DNA from: Actinernus sp. WN-2022
Lineage: Eukaryota > Cnidaria > Anthozoa > Actiniaria > Actinernidae
Direction of reading: 5' to 3'
NCBI GenBank assembly: GCA_030867875.1
Contig: JAOWCC010000056.1
Coordinates: forward strand, 186,001 to 250,000
DNA length: 64,000 bases
The notes beneath the pieces were generated by a model that was not told the origin of the DNA, did no database searches, and saw only the letters and a program-made list of their open reading frames with translations. Below are positions 1 through 10,502 of the stretch, one piece after another; the first letter of the stretch is position 1, and every line of letters starts with the position of its first letter. The position numbers and the translations under genes were made by a program.

Positions 1-881
1 TAGTGTAAAGAGATTACTGTTGAGAGTTGGACTGTTGTTAATTTACATTTATTCATGTGTTTATAGTCCTGTCATCATTTGCATGAGATTTTCAGTTTAT
101 ATATTTTCAGTTTATTTGTATTTTATTAACATTTTGTTTTCAGACTCGTTGGATTCCTCGAGACCAGATCAGATTTCATTTGCTGGCTATAGATATCAAT
201 AAAGGGTTGTTAACCCTAAGCCGTTCAAAATGATTTTAAGTCAGTCCTAGTCCGTTTTGATATAGACATAATGTACTGACATTCAATTCTTACTTGCCAC
301 GGTTAACTATTCCGATCTTCAACCCGTTTTATTTTTAACACAAATGTTGGAGTGATATGTAACAATTTGGCTGGAAGTGTAATGATAAAAGTTTAACTGT
401 GAGCCTCTTAGCGGGCGAATGATTAGGTATGCTCTTAGGTATACCATATATTAGAATGTTATTTAAGATTCTGAAATATAATTGATCTGCATGTTTTAAA
501 CGGATTTCCATGACCTTAGATTAAGGGATGTATACTACTAGTGTAGTGTGATTTCAGTATCGTCTGTTTCACACTGCATCGAGTCACCACATTTTTATCA
601 GACAAATGGATCAGTATTTTCTGATTCTGCAAAGAAGTATTGATATACGTATTTAATTAGGAATACCTGTACCCTTTGCTGTCGGTCGTGCTTTGTTTAT
701 CGAGTAGAAACTAAAGTCAGTGTTTTCTGCATGTCTTAAATTTAGTGTAAATTATTGAAGAGGGAACTGCACACGTGTAATATAGCGGTACGATGCATGT
801 TTTTCTCATGCTACTCTTTTTGTTTTGTTGTCAACGGTCTTCCCACAGGTCGGAGTCTTGAGCCGAGCATGACAGGTTGAA
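1..881. other. AT-rich non-coding stretch
   Basis: I see no exon, RNA gene or recognisable transposon here. The open frames are short and of random composition. The stretch lies beyond the 3' end of the minus-strand lectin/TLDc gene, so it is probably intergenic. Confidence 0.5.
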
Positions 882-1017
882 CATCTCCTCAAACACCGAG
901 GCTAGCAGATCACTTCAGTCCTCCTTATCAGATGTGTTTCAAGGCATCGTTCATCTCCTCAAACGCCGAGGCTAGCAGATTACTTCCTCCTTATCAGATG
1001 TGTTTCAAGGCATCGTT
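882..1017. repeat. Two-copy tandem duplication, 70 + 66 bp
   Basis: The unit beginning catctcctcaaac(a/g)ccgag is present at 882-951 and again, directly abutting, at 952-1017. The second copy lacks four bases (the 'cagt' after 'actt') and has a few substitutions. Both copies end in gtttcaaggcatcgttc. It is a local tandem duplication with no coding meaning that I can see. Confidence 0.85.
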
Positions 1018-1715
1018 CACGATTGTAAGAATACAAGAATGCATGGATTCTTTGGGGAAAAGAGAATAGATCGCGAAGTTCTAATTGTTTTACCCGTGTT
1101 CATTTCTGTTGTTTTCTCGTATTTAAGAGATTAATTTTGTCTTTTTGAAGCTTCATTGCAAGTGACCTGCATGTGCCTAGGTAAGGAAGCCTTGTACGGT
1201 GTATGGTGTCGACGGGCCACAAAGTTGCAGGTCTATCTTCAACTGATATTTCGTTACGTTTCGGTAAAACAAACTGAGGCATCCATGGAATTGCTAGGAA
1301 AACCAGTACATTGAAAGAAACCCCGTGAATAGAATTGTAATTTCTTGGTGGCCAGAATCAGTTCTCTTTTTCATTTAAGAGCAATGTTTCATCTTGTTTC
1401 GTTTGTAGTCTTTATAAGATGGTAATGAATTCAAATCGTTAGGAAGCATATGGTTCATATTTACCTGAGCACATGATTATTTTTGCTCTAAGCAGTACTT
1501 TAGTATTACTTACTTCTGGTGGTGTATTCCAATTTCATGTCAATTCCTTTTCCAGAGACGGGAAGATAGTTAAGAAATTTTAGGCTGTTGCCATTAGATT
1601 ATCAGATGATAAGCTAATGGTATCTAGATCTTTCGGTCGATAGATTATTTATTTACTGTCTCTTTCTATGCTTGCTTCCGTTACGGTTCTCGTCTTTGTA
1701 GTTTTCTCGTTTGCC
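1018..1715. other. Non-coding stretch, nothing recognised
   Basis: AT-rich sequence without an exon signature, RNA gene or clear repeat border. Confidence 0.45.
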
Positions 1716-2490
1716 GTTTGCTGCTGTCCATCCGGCACTGTCACACTCCACTAGTTGTAGTGTTATTATGATTTTGTACGCGTTGGGCGTGTTGCGTAGT
1801 ATAGGAATGAATAGAGCCTTTCCAACGTAACAAAGTGTGTTGGAAAGCGTCTTCATTACGGTACGTAGCTATTTGTTTATCACTTAAGTTCATTAGTTTC
1901 TTTTCTTGTACATATGTTTAATATCCATATTTGAGGTATATAAAGACCAATCAGTTTAGAATTCTCTCGCTTGCTGGACAGCCACAAGTCAGCCAAACTT
2001 TAGTTTTAATGTTTTAATTTATTATTCATCAAGATATAACCATTTTGGCTTTAGCCCTCGGAGCCTTGTACGATTGCATTCTGTCGAGGAGTACGTTTCC
2101 AGAAGTTTACCATGTAGCAAGACGTGGTTTTTTACGATGGTTTTTCGTACCGGGCAACGTACATTATTTTCTTTAGATATCGATTTTTCGGTATTATTTG
2201 ATTTAAGCATGCGAAAAGCTACTTATTATCATGTGATTACGTCATTTGATTGTTCAACCATCCTTTTAGGATGATGTGTGGTTATGGAATGTTTTCTCCA
2301 TTCCTTCATGTCCTGTTAAATATTATGATTTTGTAATATTAGAACTATGTAATGATTTGTAATACCGTAGTTTATTAAAGAAACCGTTTGCTGCTGTTCA
2401 CCAGGCATCCGGCACTGTCACACTCCACTATTTGTAGTGTTATTATGATTTTGTACGCGTTGGGCGTGTTGCGTAGTATAGGAATGAATT
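1716..2490. repeat. Pair of ~95 bp direct repeats about 670 bp apart
   Basis: The sequence starting gtttgctgctgtccatccgg at 1716 recurs near 2388 with one ~9 bp insertion and otherwise near identity, running through tacgcgttgggcgtgttgcg and ending ...ataggaatgaat. The interval between copies is AT-rich and shows no coding potential. It could be a segmental duplication or two solo fragments of one repeat family. Confidence 0.8.
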
Positions 2491-2900
2491 TATGTTGGAA
2501 GGTGTAAGACAAAAAAATGTGTACGGTCATAGTTCATTAGCGTTCCCAGAACGACTTAACCCACACGTTTCTATTGGCTGATTGATTAACATGTTGGAAT
2601 TTCTATTGTGATTTGTGCACGGTAATGGTTGAAAAAGAGAACAAAGACATATAACAAAGAAGGTCGCTGGGTCTCATAACCATTCCCTCTATTAACTATG
2701 GAGTCATGAATATTAAGATTAAGAAATATTAATCAGTGTTGGAAATCTGATCAAACACTAGAAAGTTTGAACCAGTGTTTCACCGGCGTATCAAATCCCA
2801 CACACGTGACAGAATATTGTTTATTGATTGAATAAAAATTTCATCTGTCTCATTAATTATTTATAAGTTTGAGATGCGTTAGTTCTCATTCATGAGACTA

Positions 2901-3040
2901 TAGAGGGTTTTTACGTGACGTCATAGCCGCCATGTTGGTGTACCTTTATTAAACAATAGATTCTTCGTTAGCTTTTGTTAGGTACACCAACATGGCCACC
3001 ATGCCCTTTGAATCTCTGGGGATTGAGTGAAAACCCTCTA
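2901..3040. mobile_element. MITE, 140 bp, TIR TAGAGGGTTTT
   Basis: The ends are inverted (tagagggttttt / aaaaccctcta). The subterminal arms are also complementary: gccatgttggtgtacc on the left against ggtacaccaacatggc on the right. TA at both tips would suit a TA-targeting Tc1/mariner-like non-autonomous element. It contains no ORF. Confidence 0.8.
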
Positions 3041-3048
3041 TTCGACTG

Positions 3049-3144
3049 GGTTTCAAAGTACGGTACATGGTACAAACCGATATTTATACTATATATACTA
3101 TATCCCAATTCTGGATTTGTACCATGTGCCGGTCATTGAAACCA
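3049..3144. repeat. Small foldback repeat
   Basis: The arms 3049-3076 (ggtttcaaagtacggtacat...) and 3117-3144 (...atgtgccggtcattgaaacc) are imperfectly complementary around an AT-rich centre. It is probably a decayed MITE lying next to the 2901-3040 element. Confidence 0.6.
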
Positions 3145-3520
3145 CCGTAGAATACTCTCATGAAGAGTTTGACTACACTTCAAAGTCCGAAGACTTTGAA
3201 ATTTCAAACTACTAAGTTTGCACTGGGCTTCCGTCGATCATGCAAAGTGGGAGGAGCAAGCCACAATAGAGTTAATGCACGCAGTCAGACCGTTGTCTGA
3301 AAATCTACACAAAGTCAGTAAATCACTTTGATTTTCATTCCGCCTGAACGGAACTCTGTGCGTATCCATTTTTTTTAACCCAAGTAAGAAAAGCAATAAA
3401 TATGCGAACATCCAGCCAAATTCACTTTCGTGCTATATGCATGTGTTGGTGCTCGCGGGAGATCCGCTAATTCTCAACTATTTATTTGACGTAGAATCGA
3501 TATTTATGATATAGAGGATA
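3145..3520. other. Non-coding, nothing recognised
   Basis: I see no exon or repeat border in this gap between foldback elements. Confidence 0.4.
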
Positions 3521-3652
3521 TTACATGGCCGCGCGGAGATACGGATTTTATCTTCGAGTGTTGATGAAAAATCTTACGAGTAAGCGCAGCGAACGAGTAA
3601 GATACTCATCAACACGAGAAGATAAAATCCGTATCTCCAAGCGGCCATGTAA
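3521..3652. mobile_element. Foldback element with ~56 bp arms
   Basis: The left arm (3521-3577, starting ttacatggccgcgcggagat) and right arm (3597-3652, ending gcggccatgtaa) are complementary apart from a few mismatches, around a 20 bp loop rich in cgagtaag. It forms a near-complete hairpin and has no ORF. It is a MITE-like foldback of unknown superfamily. Confidence 0.8.
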
Positions 3653-3660
3653 TGTTCTGT

Positions 3661-3852
3661 TTAATATATAATTATTGATGAAATACCAGTTTCAATCTCT
3701 TACTAAAAAGGCTAGAAATCTTTGAAATCGAGTCATATTTTCAAAAGTGATATCTTCACGTGTGAAGATATCATTTACTGATCTTCACGTGTGAAGATAT
3801 CACTTATTAGAAAGAAATATACACTGGTATTTCATCGAAAATTATATATTAA
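3661..3852. mobile_element. MITE with two internal TGATATCTTCACGTG palindromes
   Basis: The termini ttaatatataatt / attatatattaa are inverted, with inner arms gatgaaataccagt / actggtatttcatc. The centre holds two tandem palindromes, tgatatcttcacgtgtgaag... at 3748-3773 and a slightly shorter copy at 3779-3802. It sits 8 bp from the preceding foldback, so the two may be parts of one composite element. Confidence 0.75.
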
Positions 3853-4246
3853 AATATATATATTTAGGCAAGCCGAAAAGCGGAGCTCCCAATTATCTGA
3901 ACTGAGGTAACGAAACGAAAAACAACGTTAAATTATATAAAGAAAACATAAAAATAACTGTCTGGTAGAATGAAGAGAAAAAAATCAGTGCAAAAGGTTT
4001 AGAAGAAAAAAAGAAGATAACAGAAAATGAAAACAAAAAAGATGTTGAGGTGCACGCGCACTAGCCTGATTTTCAGATGGTACGAGGTCGTCCGCTCACT
4101 TCCTCCCCTCTTCCCGTCTGATGGACTTTGGCAGAAACCGTGTTCTGGCCATTGTTTCATTCGACCAATCAGAGCGAAGGTTTCATTTTTAGAGAACTGA
4201 GGTATTCGTGGAATGTCTAGTGGAGCCTGCATGAAGGTGAAGCCAA

Positions 4247-4432
4247 ATGGAGGATGATACAAACGGACTTGATATGGCTTTGGAGAAAGCGTGCGAAACA
4301 TTCGGCATTTCTGAATTATTTCCCGAACAGAGAAAGGCATTATTATCCTTCGTTTTCCGGAAGGATCTTGGCTACCACAGCTGCATCTATAAGGCGCCGA
4401 CCAGGTCGAGAATCGAGAGGAGCAATTTAATA
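4247..4432 (+). pseudogene. RecQ-like helicase N-terminal fragment, left arm
   Basis: The frame begins MEDDTNGLDMALEKACETFG and continues ISELFPEQRKALLSF. This resembles the Q-motif region just upstream of the Walker A loop in RecQ-family DNA helicases, where an invariant 'peQ' precedes the nucleotide-binding motif. The expected P-T-G-x-G-K-S/T motif does not follow; the frame instead runs into unrelated sequence (LGYHSCIYKAPT...). It is a truncated, non-functional fragment captured inside the inverted-repeat element. The helicase assignment rests on this short motif only. Confidence 0.45.
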
Positions 4433-5214
4433 TGTACAGCCTTCTACAGATCGCCAGATTCACGGCTCTTTCATGTTCTACAGCTTCAAACTTACAGAAA
4501 CAGAACGTGGATAAACATGTTATCCTCAGACGTGTACCGGGAAAATCTGATAGGAAGTGCATCGATATCGCGATGTTTATGAATCTACTAGCTACGGGCT
4601 TTGGAAACTCGGCTCGACCGCTTTGTATGCCATATTAAAATGTAATGTCTCCTAGAATGTTGGCAATTTAAGAAGACCAAATATTTCATGAAATGTAATG
4701 TTTTTTTTACAGCAGTGAACACACATACTGAGTGTCATGGTAATAGGTTCACGACATTTGGCCAATTATTTATGTTTGCAGAATTTTTAACACACTTTAT
4801 TTTGACAATTTTGCTGGCCTAAAAGCTGAAATATCTTAGCTTTTTCGCCTTAAGAAGACTAAATCTTTCATGGAATGGCATGAAATTTCTACAGGAGTGA
4901 ACACATATAGTGAATATGTCATGGCAAAAGTTGGATTACATTTGCCTAAATATTTGTTTTAAGAATTTTGAACAGTCTTGATTTTGACAAATTGTAAAGT
5001 ACAAAAAATCCGGTCGTTAGATCAGTGTTGTGACCATGCGCTCGAAATACTCTGTACGAAAACTCCTGTTTAAAACGTTCCTGCTGCCCAAAAAAAACAG
5101 AGCAGCTCAAACAGGATATGGTTAGGGTTAGTTCTGAGAAATCGACATAAGTTTGAAGCTGTAAAACATAAGAATTTTGTACTGCAGGAAAGTGCGTGAT
5201 TCTGGCGAGCTGTA

Positions 5215-5407
5215 GAAGGCTACATAATTTCTCCTCTCTCGATTCTCTACCTGGTCGTCGCCTATAGATGCAGCTGTGATGGCCAAGGTTCTTCTGGGAA
5301 AGGAGGGGTAATATTGCCTTTCTCTGTTCGGGAAATAATTCAGAAATGCTGAAAGTATCGCACGCTTTCACCAAAGCCATATCAAGTGCGGTTGTATCGT
5401 CCGCCAT
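5215..5407 (-). pseudogene. RecQ-like helicase N-terminal fragment, right arm
   Basis: This is the minus-strand partner of the fragment at 4247. It starts MADDTTALDMALVKACDTF and continues SISELFPEQRKAILPLL. It differs from the left copy at several residues, so the arms have diverged since duplication. It also breaks before any Walker A motif. The two copies face each other across the element's centre. Confidence 0.45.
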
Positions 5408-5711
5408 TTGGTTTCTCCTTCATGCAGGCTCTAACTAGACATTCCACGCATACCTCAGTTCTCCAAAAATAAAACCTTCGCTTTGATTGGTCGAAATTAA
5501 ATGACGTCAGGAACACGGCCTGTTCACAGGAAACAAGAGGAGGAGAGAACTGGGGTAGACAACGAGAAGGGAGGGGGAATGGGGTCCGCCATTTTGTTTT
5601 CGCCACGTTTTATTTTCATCATTTTCCCCAGTATCTAGAGCCTGTGAACAGGCTAATCAGACGGGGAGGTGGGAGGAAGTGAGCAGACGACCTCGTACCG
5701 TCTGAAAATTA

Positions 5712-6013
5712 ATTATATTCATTTTGAAATCATTAGTGTTTCCTGCAATTTGATTGGTTAAACGCAGCAGTGATTTCAGCCTAAATTGCATTATTTTGTG
5801 TCTGTTATTGCACCTTTTGCTGAACCAATCTAAAAGCAGAATTTAAGAAGCCATTTCACAGCGTAGGGATTGCGTGATCGCTTGCGCACGCTCTTGGATT
5901 TTAATTGCCTTCTTCAAAGCTCTACCCGATTGACCTTTCTAGTTTGTTGTTGTAAAAAAACGAATTTATGAACGTTTATCGTTTGTTAAGATTTCAAAAT
6001 GAATATAATTAAG
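5712..6013. other. Non-coding with a CAATTTG-type repeat remnant
   Basis: There is no exon. The segment tgcaatttgattgg ... gtgatttcagcctaaattgc resembles the arms of the palindrome just to the right (6014-6089), suggesting a degraded relative of it. Confidence 0.4.
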
Positions 6014-6089
6014 TGAAATCATACTCTTGATTACAAATTGCACTCCCGCTTCGCGGTCGTGCAATTTTGTAATCACTCGTATGATTTCA
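6014..6089. repeat. Foldback palindrome, 76 bp
   Basis: The left arm tgaaatcatactcttgatta and right arm taatcactcgtatgatttca are complementary with small mismatches and pair around cccgcttcgcggtc. No TA or TTAA duplication is obvious. Confidence 0.8.
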
Positions 6090-6270
6090 GACCAAATTGC
6101 ACTCCACTCAGTTCTATTACTATTATAAATAATGTACGTGCAGACGAGTTTCACGCGCATATGTAACGGAAAAAGCTGAGTAAGTAACTTTATTTATCAA
6201 TCAATGTGTTACAGAATTACCCCCAAATACATAATTTAGACTAAAGTGAGGTATTAGCTATCCAGAATAA

Positions 6271-6549
6271 CAGGAGCCCATAATCAGGAGCGTCCTATAC
6301 GGTGTCTTCACAAGTTGGGCTATTTTTAGATTATTATCCCGCCAATTATTAGGTTACACCAGTGGCGGAACAAAACATGTCTCACTAGGTACTTTTGTTA
6401 TATCGACAACATGGCTGCTACACTTTCGTTTTGGAATGATTACAACCCAAGAATAGCTGGAAACCGTTCTAAAAATAACCTAACTTGTGAAAATGCCGTA
6501 GCATAGAGGTATAGTATGGGAGATTCTCGCTCTTGGTTATGGGCTCTTG
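6271..6549. mobile_element. TIR element family A, copy 1 (~280 bp)
   Basis: The ends are caggagcccataa on the left and ttatgggctct on the right. The subterminal blocks cacaagttgggctatttttag and ctaaaaataacctaacttgt also form an inverted pair. A second, inverted copy lies at 11349-11654. No ORF is present, so it is a non-autonomous DNA transposon. Confidence 0.8.
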
Positions 6550-7262
6550 AGAATAACTATAAAAGCTAAACTAGCTGGATAGATTACAAGAGATTATCTG
6601 ATAGAGGAGGGGCAACGTAATGATTGAACCCACGATGTTGATCGTTTGCTGGATCGCGATTGGATGTCAAATGCGAAAACTTGCATGTCAAATCGAAAAT
6701 ATTCATAATAACATAAGTAGCATATCAAATGTGAAATATTGAATGTCAAATTTGTAAACTACAACGTAGAAAACTGACATTCAATTTACAGTGGGTAAAG
6801 TTGAAACTCAAACGCAATATATGTAGACAAAAATACCAAAAGTACAAAGTGAAATACGAAGTTCTATTTTTGGCGAGCATTGGACGCCATACTTACTCTC
6901 GTGCTATATGTATGGTGCTCCGCTCGAGCCTAAGGGAGCTCCGATAAACAATTATTAAACCTTAGAGGCACCGTTTAAACTGGCAGCGAAATATTTCTAG
7001 AAATTGTTGCACGTGATCGCGTGGCGATCGCAGCACAACACTCCTAAAATGTTACAGTTCTAGTTCGGTAAGAACACTTTTGAATCAAATTCGAACTTTC
7101 TATTGACTAAAAACTGATATACTAAAAATAATCAGCGATCAAGGAGTTCTGTTTTTTCCCCTGAGTAAGTAAGGTGTACATGACACACATGCCTTGGAAG
7201 CATCTAGGCGTAATTTACGTTTCATTAATTTACAGCAAGTGTGATTATGAAAAAGTTCCAGA
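6550..7262. other. 3' flank of the lectin/TLDc gene
   Basis: This region lies beyond the stop codon at 7263 on the minus strand and should contain the 3' UTR. I could not find a canonical minus-strand AATAAA (TTTATT on the plus strand) close to the stop. No other coding signal is visible. Confidence 0.4.
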
Positions 7263-7561
7263 TTATGTAGTCTCATAAAATACTTCGACATCACTTGGAG
7301 TGAAACGGTTGCTGCCAGCAAGATAGAAACCGGGGTCATTGTACGAATATCCACGATTTGTATAAGAGTTTTGGTTACTTGACGCGTAGTTGGCGATGTT
7401 AAGGTCGTGCCCTCCGCCAAATGATGGTCCATAACTTGAGCCTTGATAGATTGCGTAGTAGTTAGTACTACCGATGAGGGTCACCTTGATGGGATAATAT
7501 CCATTGGTGTTGTATAGCGTGTACAGGAACGAACGGGAGGACCTTGCGTAGTTATCGTAGG
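7263..7561 (-). CDS. TLDc-like domain, C-terminal exon (last coding exon)
   Basis: This is the final exon of the minus-strand gene. The acceptor (...ttttcag) precedes 7561 and the stop TAA is at 7263-7265. The exon completes a split codon from the exon ending at 10107 and then reads YDNYARSSRSFLYTLYN, AIYQGSSYGPSFGGGHDLNI, GYSYNDPGFYLAGSNRFT and VEVFYETT. The blocks SFLYTL, GPSFGGGHDL and FTPSDVEVF match the TLDc (TBC/LysM-associated) fold, whose C-terminal half typically has G-P-x-F-G-x-G-x-D-L and ends in E-V-F/Y. In cnidarian secreted proteins such domains follow EGF modules; here they follow three. The biochemical role of extracellular TLDc-like domains is not established. Confidence 0.85.
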
Positions 7562-7778
7562 CTGAAAATAGATGAAAACAATAAATTAATAAATATTTTG
7601 TGAGCACCTACTGGAAAATACATAAACAACTAAAGAAATGGCAGAAGAGATCACGTGTGGTATTTAAGTACAGTATTCGTTTGAGCAGAAAAGCTGTCTC
7701 CATAACTTCACCATAATTTATAGACATTCGTTTTATTTTCACCTATGTATTTTATAAAATAGTAACGTTTACTTTTGC
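7562..7778. other. Intron sequence, nothing recognised
   Basis: The proximal part of the last intron has no repeat border or exon. Confidence 0.4.
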
Positions 7779-7978
7779 ATAATTCTGGGTTCCTACTTCC
7801 GGTTACATCCGCAAGATACATGGTCATCTAGCTTCCTTTTCATGCATCCGGAAGTAGGAACCCGCCATAACATGCAACTGAAGGGTCTTGCATAGAAAGT
7901 TCAATAGAGCCAGAACTTCCTACTTCCGGTTGCATGGAAGTGAGGCTAGATATGTATCTGGTAGGAACCCAGAATTAT
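7779..7978. mobile_element. MITE, 200 bp, TIR ATAATTCTGGGTTCCTAC
   Basis: The left end ataattctgggttcctac and right end gtaggaacccagaattat are exact inverted repeats. The motif ttcctacttccgg / ccggaagtaggaa recurs twice more internally. It lies in the last intron of the minus-strand gene and has no ORF. Confidence 0.88.
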
Positions 7979-8124
7979 ACAAATACTCTATACGCGTAGC
8001 AAGCCGATTTCTCGACTAAGCATAAATTTATCAGTATCTTGAAACGTTTCTATGGAACACGAGAAGAAGAACTTCAGCATTCAAGGGTTTCTATAATGTA
8101 ATTATATAATATATAATATGATAT

Positions 8125-9155
8125 AACTTTATTTAGGCACGGTTGATTCCATCAGGTTTACAAATAGTAACTATCATTATTATAACAATATAATTAATTA
8201 AGCCATAATTTAATATCGCCCTAAATATATACTACCCTTAAAAAGCTACCCTATTGTAACTTGTAATCATACAAAAACAAATGTAAATAAAAACCTGCTT
8301 TACAGGAATGCCGTGTAAATGCTTATAAACCTAATCGATTTGAGTAAGACAGAAAAACCTCCTACTGCTACAGCCAGATCGGAAACTACTGAGAGTACTC
8401 GCCTGCCGCAGTTCCATGGGTTAGCTATTCCAGGTCTGCGACGCCGCTTCTGTGTACCGATACCGGACTAGGCGATTTTTCTTAGATAGATTGCCTTAAT
8501 GTGGACATTCCAGGATAAATTTTCATCAATGAAGACTCCAAGAGATTTAGAACAAGCTACTTGTTTTACGGGAGCGTCATCGATGACTAAAGATGGAGAT
8601 CTATTAACGTACTTAACCTTTGCCGCGATCCAATGAGCGTGAATGCAGTTTTAGATGTATTCAGGTTAAGCTTATTTGCAATAAGCCAGTCATTAACTTT
8701 GGCGAGATCTTGATTCACAACATACTCAATGTCATCAATACTAGCAAAAGTTAAATGCGTATCATCAGCATACATTCGAGGCTGACAAGCAATTAGGCAA
8801 ATCATTTATATATCAAATAAAAAGCAAGGGCCAAGGATTGTTCACTGGGAATGCCACATGTTAATTGTCGATCGTCTGAAATAGAACCGTTTACAAGGCA
8901 CTTTTGGTTACGACAATCCAAATATGATTTAAACCATTCCAACGAGGCATCACTGACACCGTATTCTCTAAGTTTAGATAAAAGAATGGTGTGATCCACA
9001 GTGTCGAATGCTTTTTTTAGGTCTAAAAATACTACCGCGTTCACATTACTTCGTTCGATGTTATAAGCCCAGTTGTCGATGGCTTCTCTTTCCCACGGAT
9101 ACGAGTTATCACTTAGTTTTACATACTTGTCCAATACTCTGACAAATTTATGCAT
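8125..9155 (-). pseudogene. 5'-truncated LINE reverse transcriptase remnant
   Basis: Two minus-strand frames give reverse-transcriptase blocks. The first (9155-8802) contains VVFLDLKKAFDTVDHTILL and a degraded GIPxxxSL motif where 'GxPQGSxLGPLLF' is expected. The second, after a frameshift, has MYADDTHLTFASID (the Y-A-D-D catalytic box) and DWLIANKLNLNTSKT. These motifs are characteristic of CR1/L2/Jockey-group non-LTR elements. The endonuclease and RT fingers are absent. The 3' tail (tttaaggcg... to the AT-rich end near 8125) looks like LINE 3' UTR. It is dead: frameshifted and truncated. Confidence 0.85.
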
Positions 9156-9266
9156 AGCATTGTTTTGTATTTTATTGTATTGCTTCGTTCTACTATTGTA
9201 TTGTTAAGCTATTGTTATGTCGATATAATACAATGCTATGCATAAATTTGTCAGAGTATTGGACAA
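9127..9266. repeat. Palindrome at the LINE's 5' break
   Basis: The left arm 9127-9165 (ttgtccaatactctgacaaa...) and right arm ~9226-9266 (...tttgtcagagtattggacaa) are inverted around a ~60 bp AT-rich loop. The left arm is coding sequence of the LINE remnant (minus-strand HKFVRVLDK), so the right arm is an inverted copy of the element's own truncated 5' end. Confidence 0.8.
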
Positions 9267-9980
9267 CCCTCATTAATTAAGTTTGAAACAGCAATCACAA
9301 ATTTGAAATAGCCTTGGCAAAACTACACAACTTGTTCAGCAGGGAGGGGGTACTCCCCGTAAATTTAAGTAGGGATGTACCACCGGGGTTTCAAAATCCT
9401 TACCCTAGCTATTTCAGACCCAAATATGTCATGTCTGTAAAACCAAGCAATATGAATCGCAGTACCCTACACACGCTATGAAGTAGCTACGCGCTGGGCA
9501 TATCTTCTGAAAAATTAATGAATACTTATTCAAATTTATTCCACAACTGTCTTCAACCACCCAATACCGATCATACAACCGTATTTAAGACGATCGAAGC
9601 AGCTTACCTCGGCCGATTTTCGTAAATCGACGGAGTATCGTCGCTTTAAAGATTCACAAATATTCTATAGTACTCATGCAAGGAAGTCCCACTGAACAAT
9701 GTAAATCAGCTCAGGCCAATTTAAAAAAACTAAGATCATCATGAGGTTATTTGAAATATTTATTATATACTGTAGTCAGTAGGCCAAAATAACTGTCCAT
9801 GGCTGCCACTCCACGGAAAATAAGATGTACGCATGCGTGTTAGACGCTAGCAACGTCGTAACGTGTATTGCGTAGTGCCATGCAATTTGCTTGGTTTTGT
9901 TATTTCTATGCCATTTTTCAGACCTTAACCGGCGAGTATTTATTGTACCAGTCACCTTAAGAGTGATAATGTACTACATA
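9267..9980. other. Intron with a GGGGGTACTCCCC-type repeat
   Basis: Around 9335-9420 the sequence ggagggggtactccccgtaa ... taccctagctatttcagacc resembles, in opposite orientation, the block at about 39240-39500 (gtctgaaatagggtcata ... gggagtacttcccctcc). I see no exon in the remainder. Confidence 0.45.
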
Positions 9981-10078
9981 TACTGTCCCAGGACACGTCT
10001 GTGTATCCACCAAACACGTAGTTACCCACACGTACTATACGGTTACCGTGGTTACCATCAGACCCTTGTTATACAGTT
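9981..10078 (-). pseudogene. Partial duplicate of the first TLDc exon
   Basis: This block repeats about 85 bp of the 3' end of the neighbouring TLDc exon (10107-10190) 125 bp away. It includes cgtgtttggtggatacacag, the terminal cctgggaca and a donor-like GTATGT. An extra copy of the ggttaccgt motif and small indels break the reading frame, so it cannot replace the true exon. It is a decayed tandem duplicate, or a potential alternative donor. Confidence 0.75.
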
Positions 10079-10106
10079 AGCTAATGATTGATAATGAGTT
10101 ACTTAC

Positions 10107-10355
10107 TGTCCCAGGACACATCTGTATATCCACCAAACACGTAGCTACCCACACGTACTATGGTTACCGTGGGACCTTTGTTATCGCACAGTGAGTGGAA
10201 CGTTGACGCTGCCCAACCGTCTGTTTGAGCCCTCCAGCACCTTGTCCAGCGGCTTGAGCTTGAACTTTGAATAACAGGATCCAAGTAACTGGAGAGTGTC
10301 TGAAAGTAACTTGTGCTTCCATGGTAACTGAGAATTGACGACACATCAAGTCCCC
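10107..10355 (-). CDS. TLDc-like domain, N-terminal exon
   Basis: The exon runs from an acceptor (tttatccag) to a donor (gtaagt) and is phase 1 on both sides, 249 bp. It reads GLDVSSILSYHGSTSYFQTL, LDPVIQSSSSSRWTRCW, DGWAASTFHSLCDNKGPTVT and YVFGGYTDVSW. The signatures DGWaaxxFHxxCdnkGPTvt and vfGGytdxsW are typical of the N-terminal half of TLDc-like domains. The exon joins in phase to 7561 to give SWDTYDNYARSS. It is preceded by EGF exons, as expected for a secreted EGF-TLDc protein. Confidence 0.87.
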
Positions 10356-10502
10356 CTGGATAAAGGAATTTAATCAAGAAAAAACACTTTTGGCTGTCTT
10401 TCATTCTTTTCCTAGAATAATTCTGTTTCTTATTCGAACCTGATTGTATTACCACTATACATGTAGGTGAACATATTTTCTCAGTAATACCTCATCTTGG
10501 TG

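Larger units (their letters stand above)
4068..5711. mobile_element. Long inverted-repeat element, 1.64 kb
   Basis: The left end (attttcagatggtacgaggtc) and right end (gacctcgtaccgtctgaaaat) are inverted. Homology between the arms extends inward roughly 450-560 bp and includes a related coding fragment in each arm. The right arm carries about 150 bp (near 5495-5645) that the left lacks. The unpaired centre (about 4640-4945) is AT-rich. No transposase is present, so this is a non-autonomous element or an inverted duplication of one. Confidence 0.75.

Noticed and set aside
3999..4562. 187-codon minus-strand ORF
   Set aside because: It is antisense to the helicase-like fragment of the inverted repeat and has no recognisable domain.
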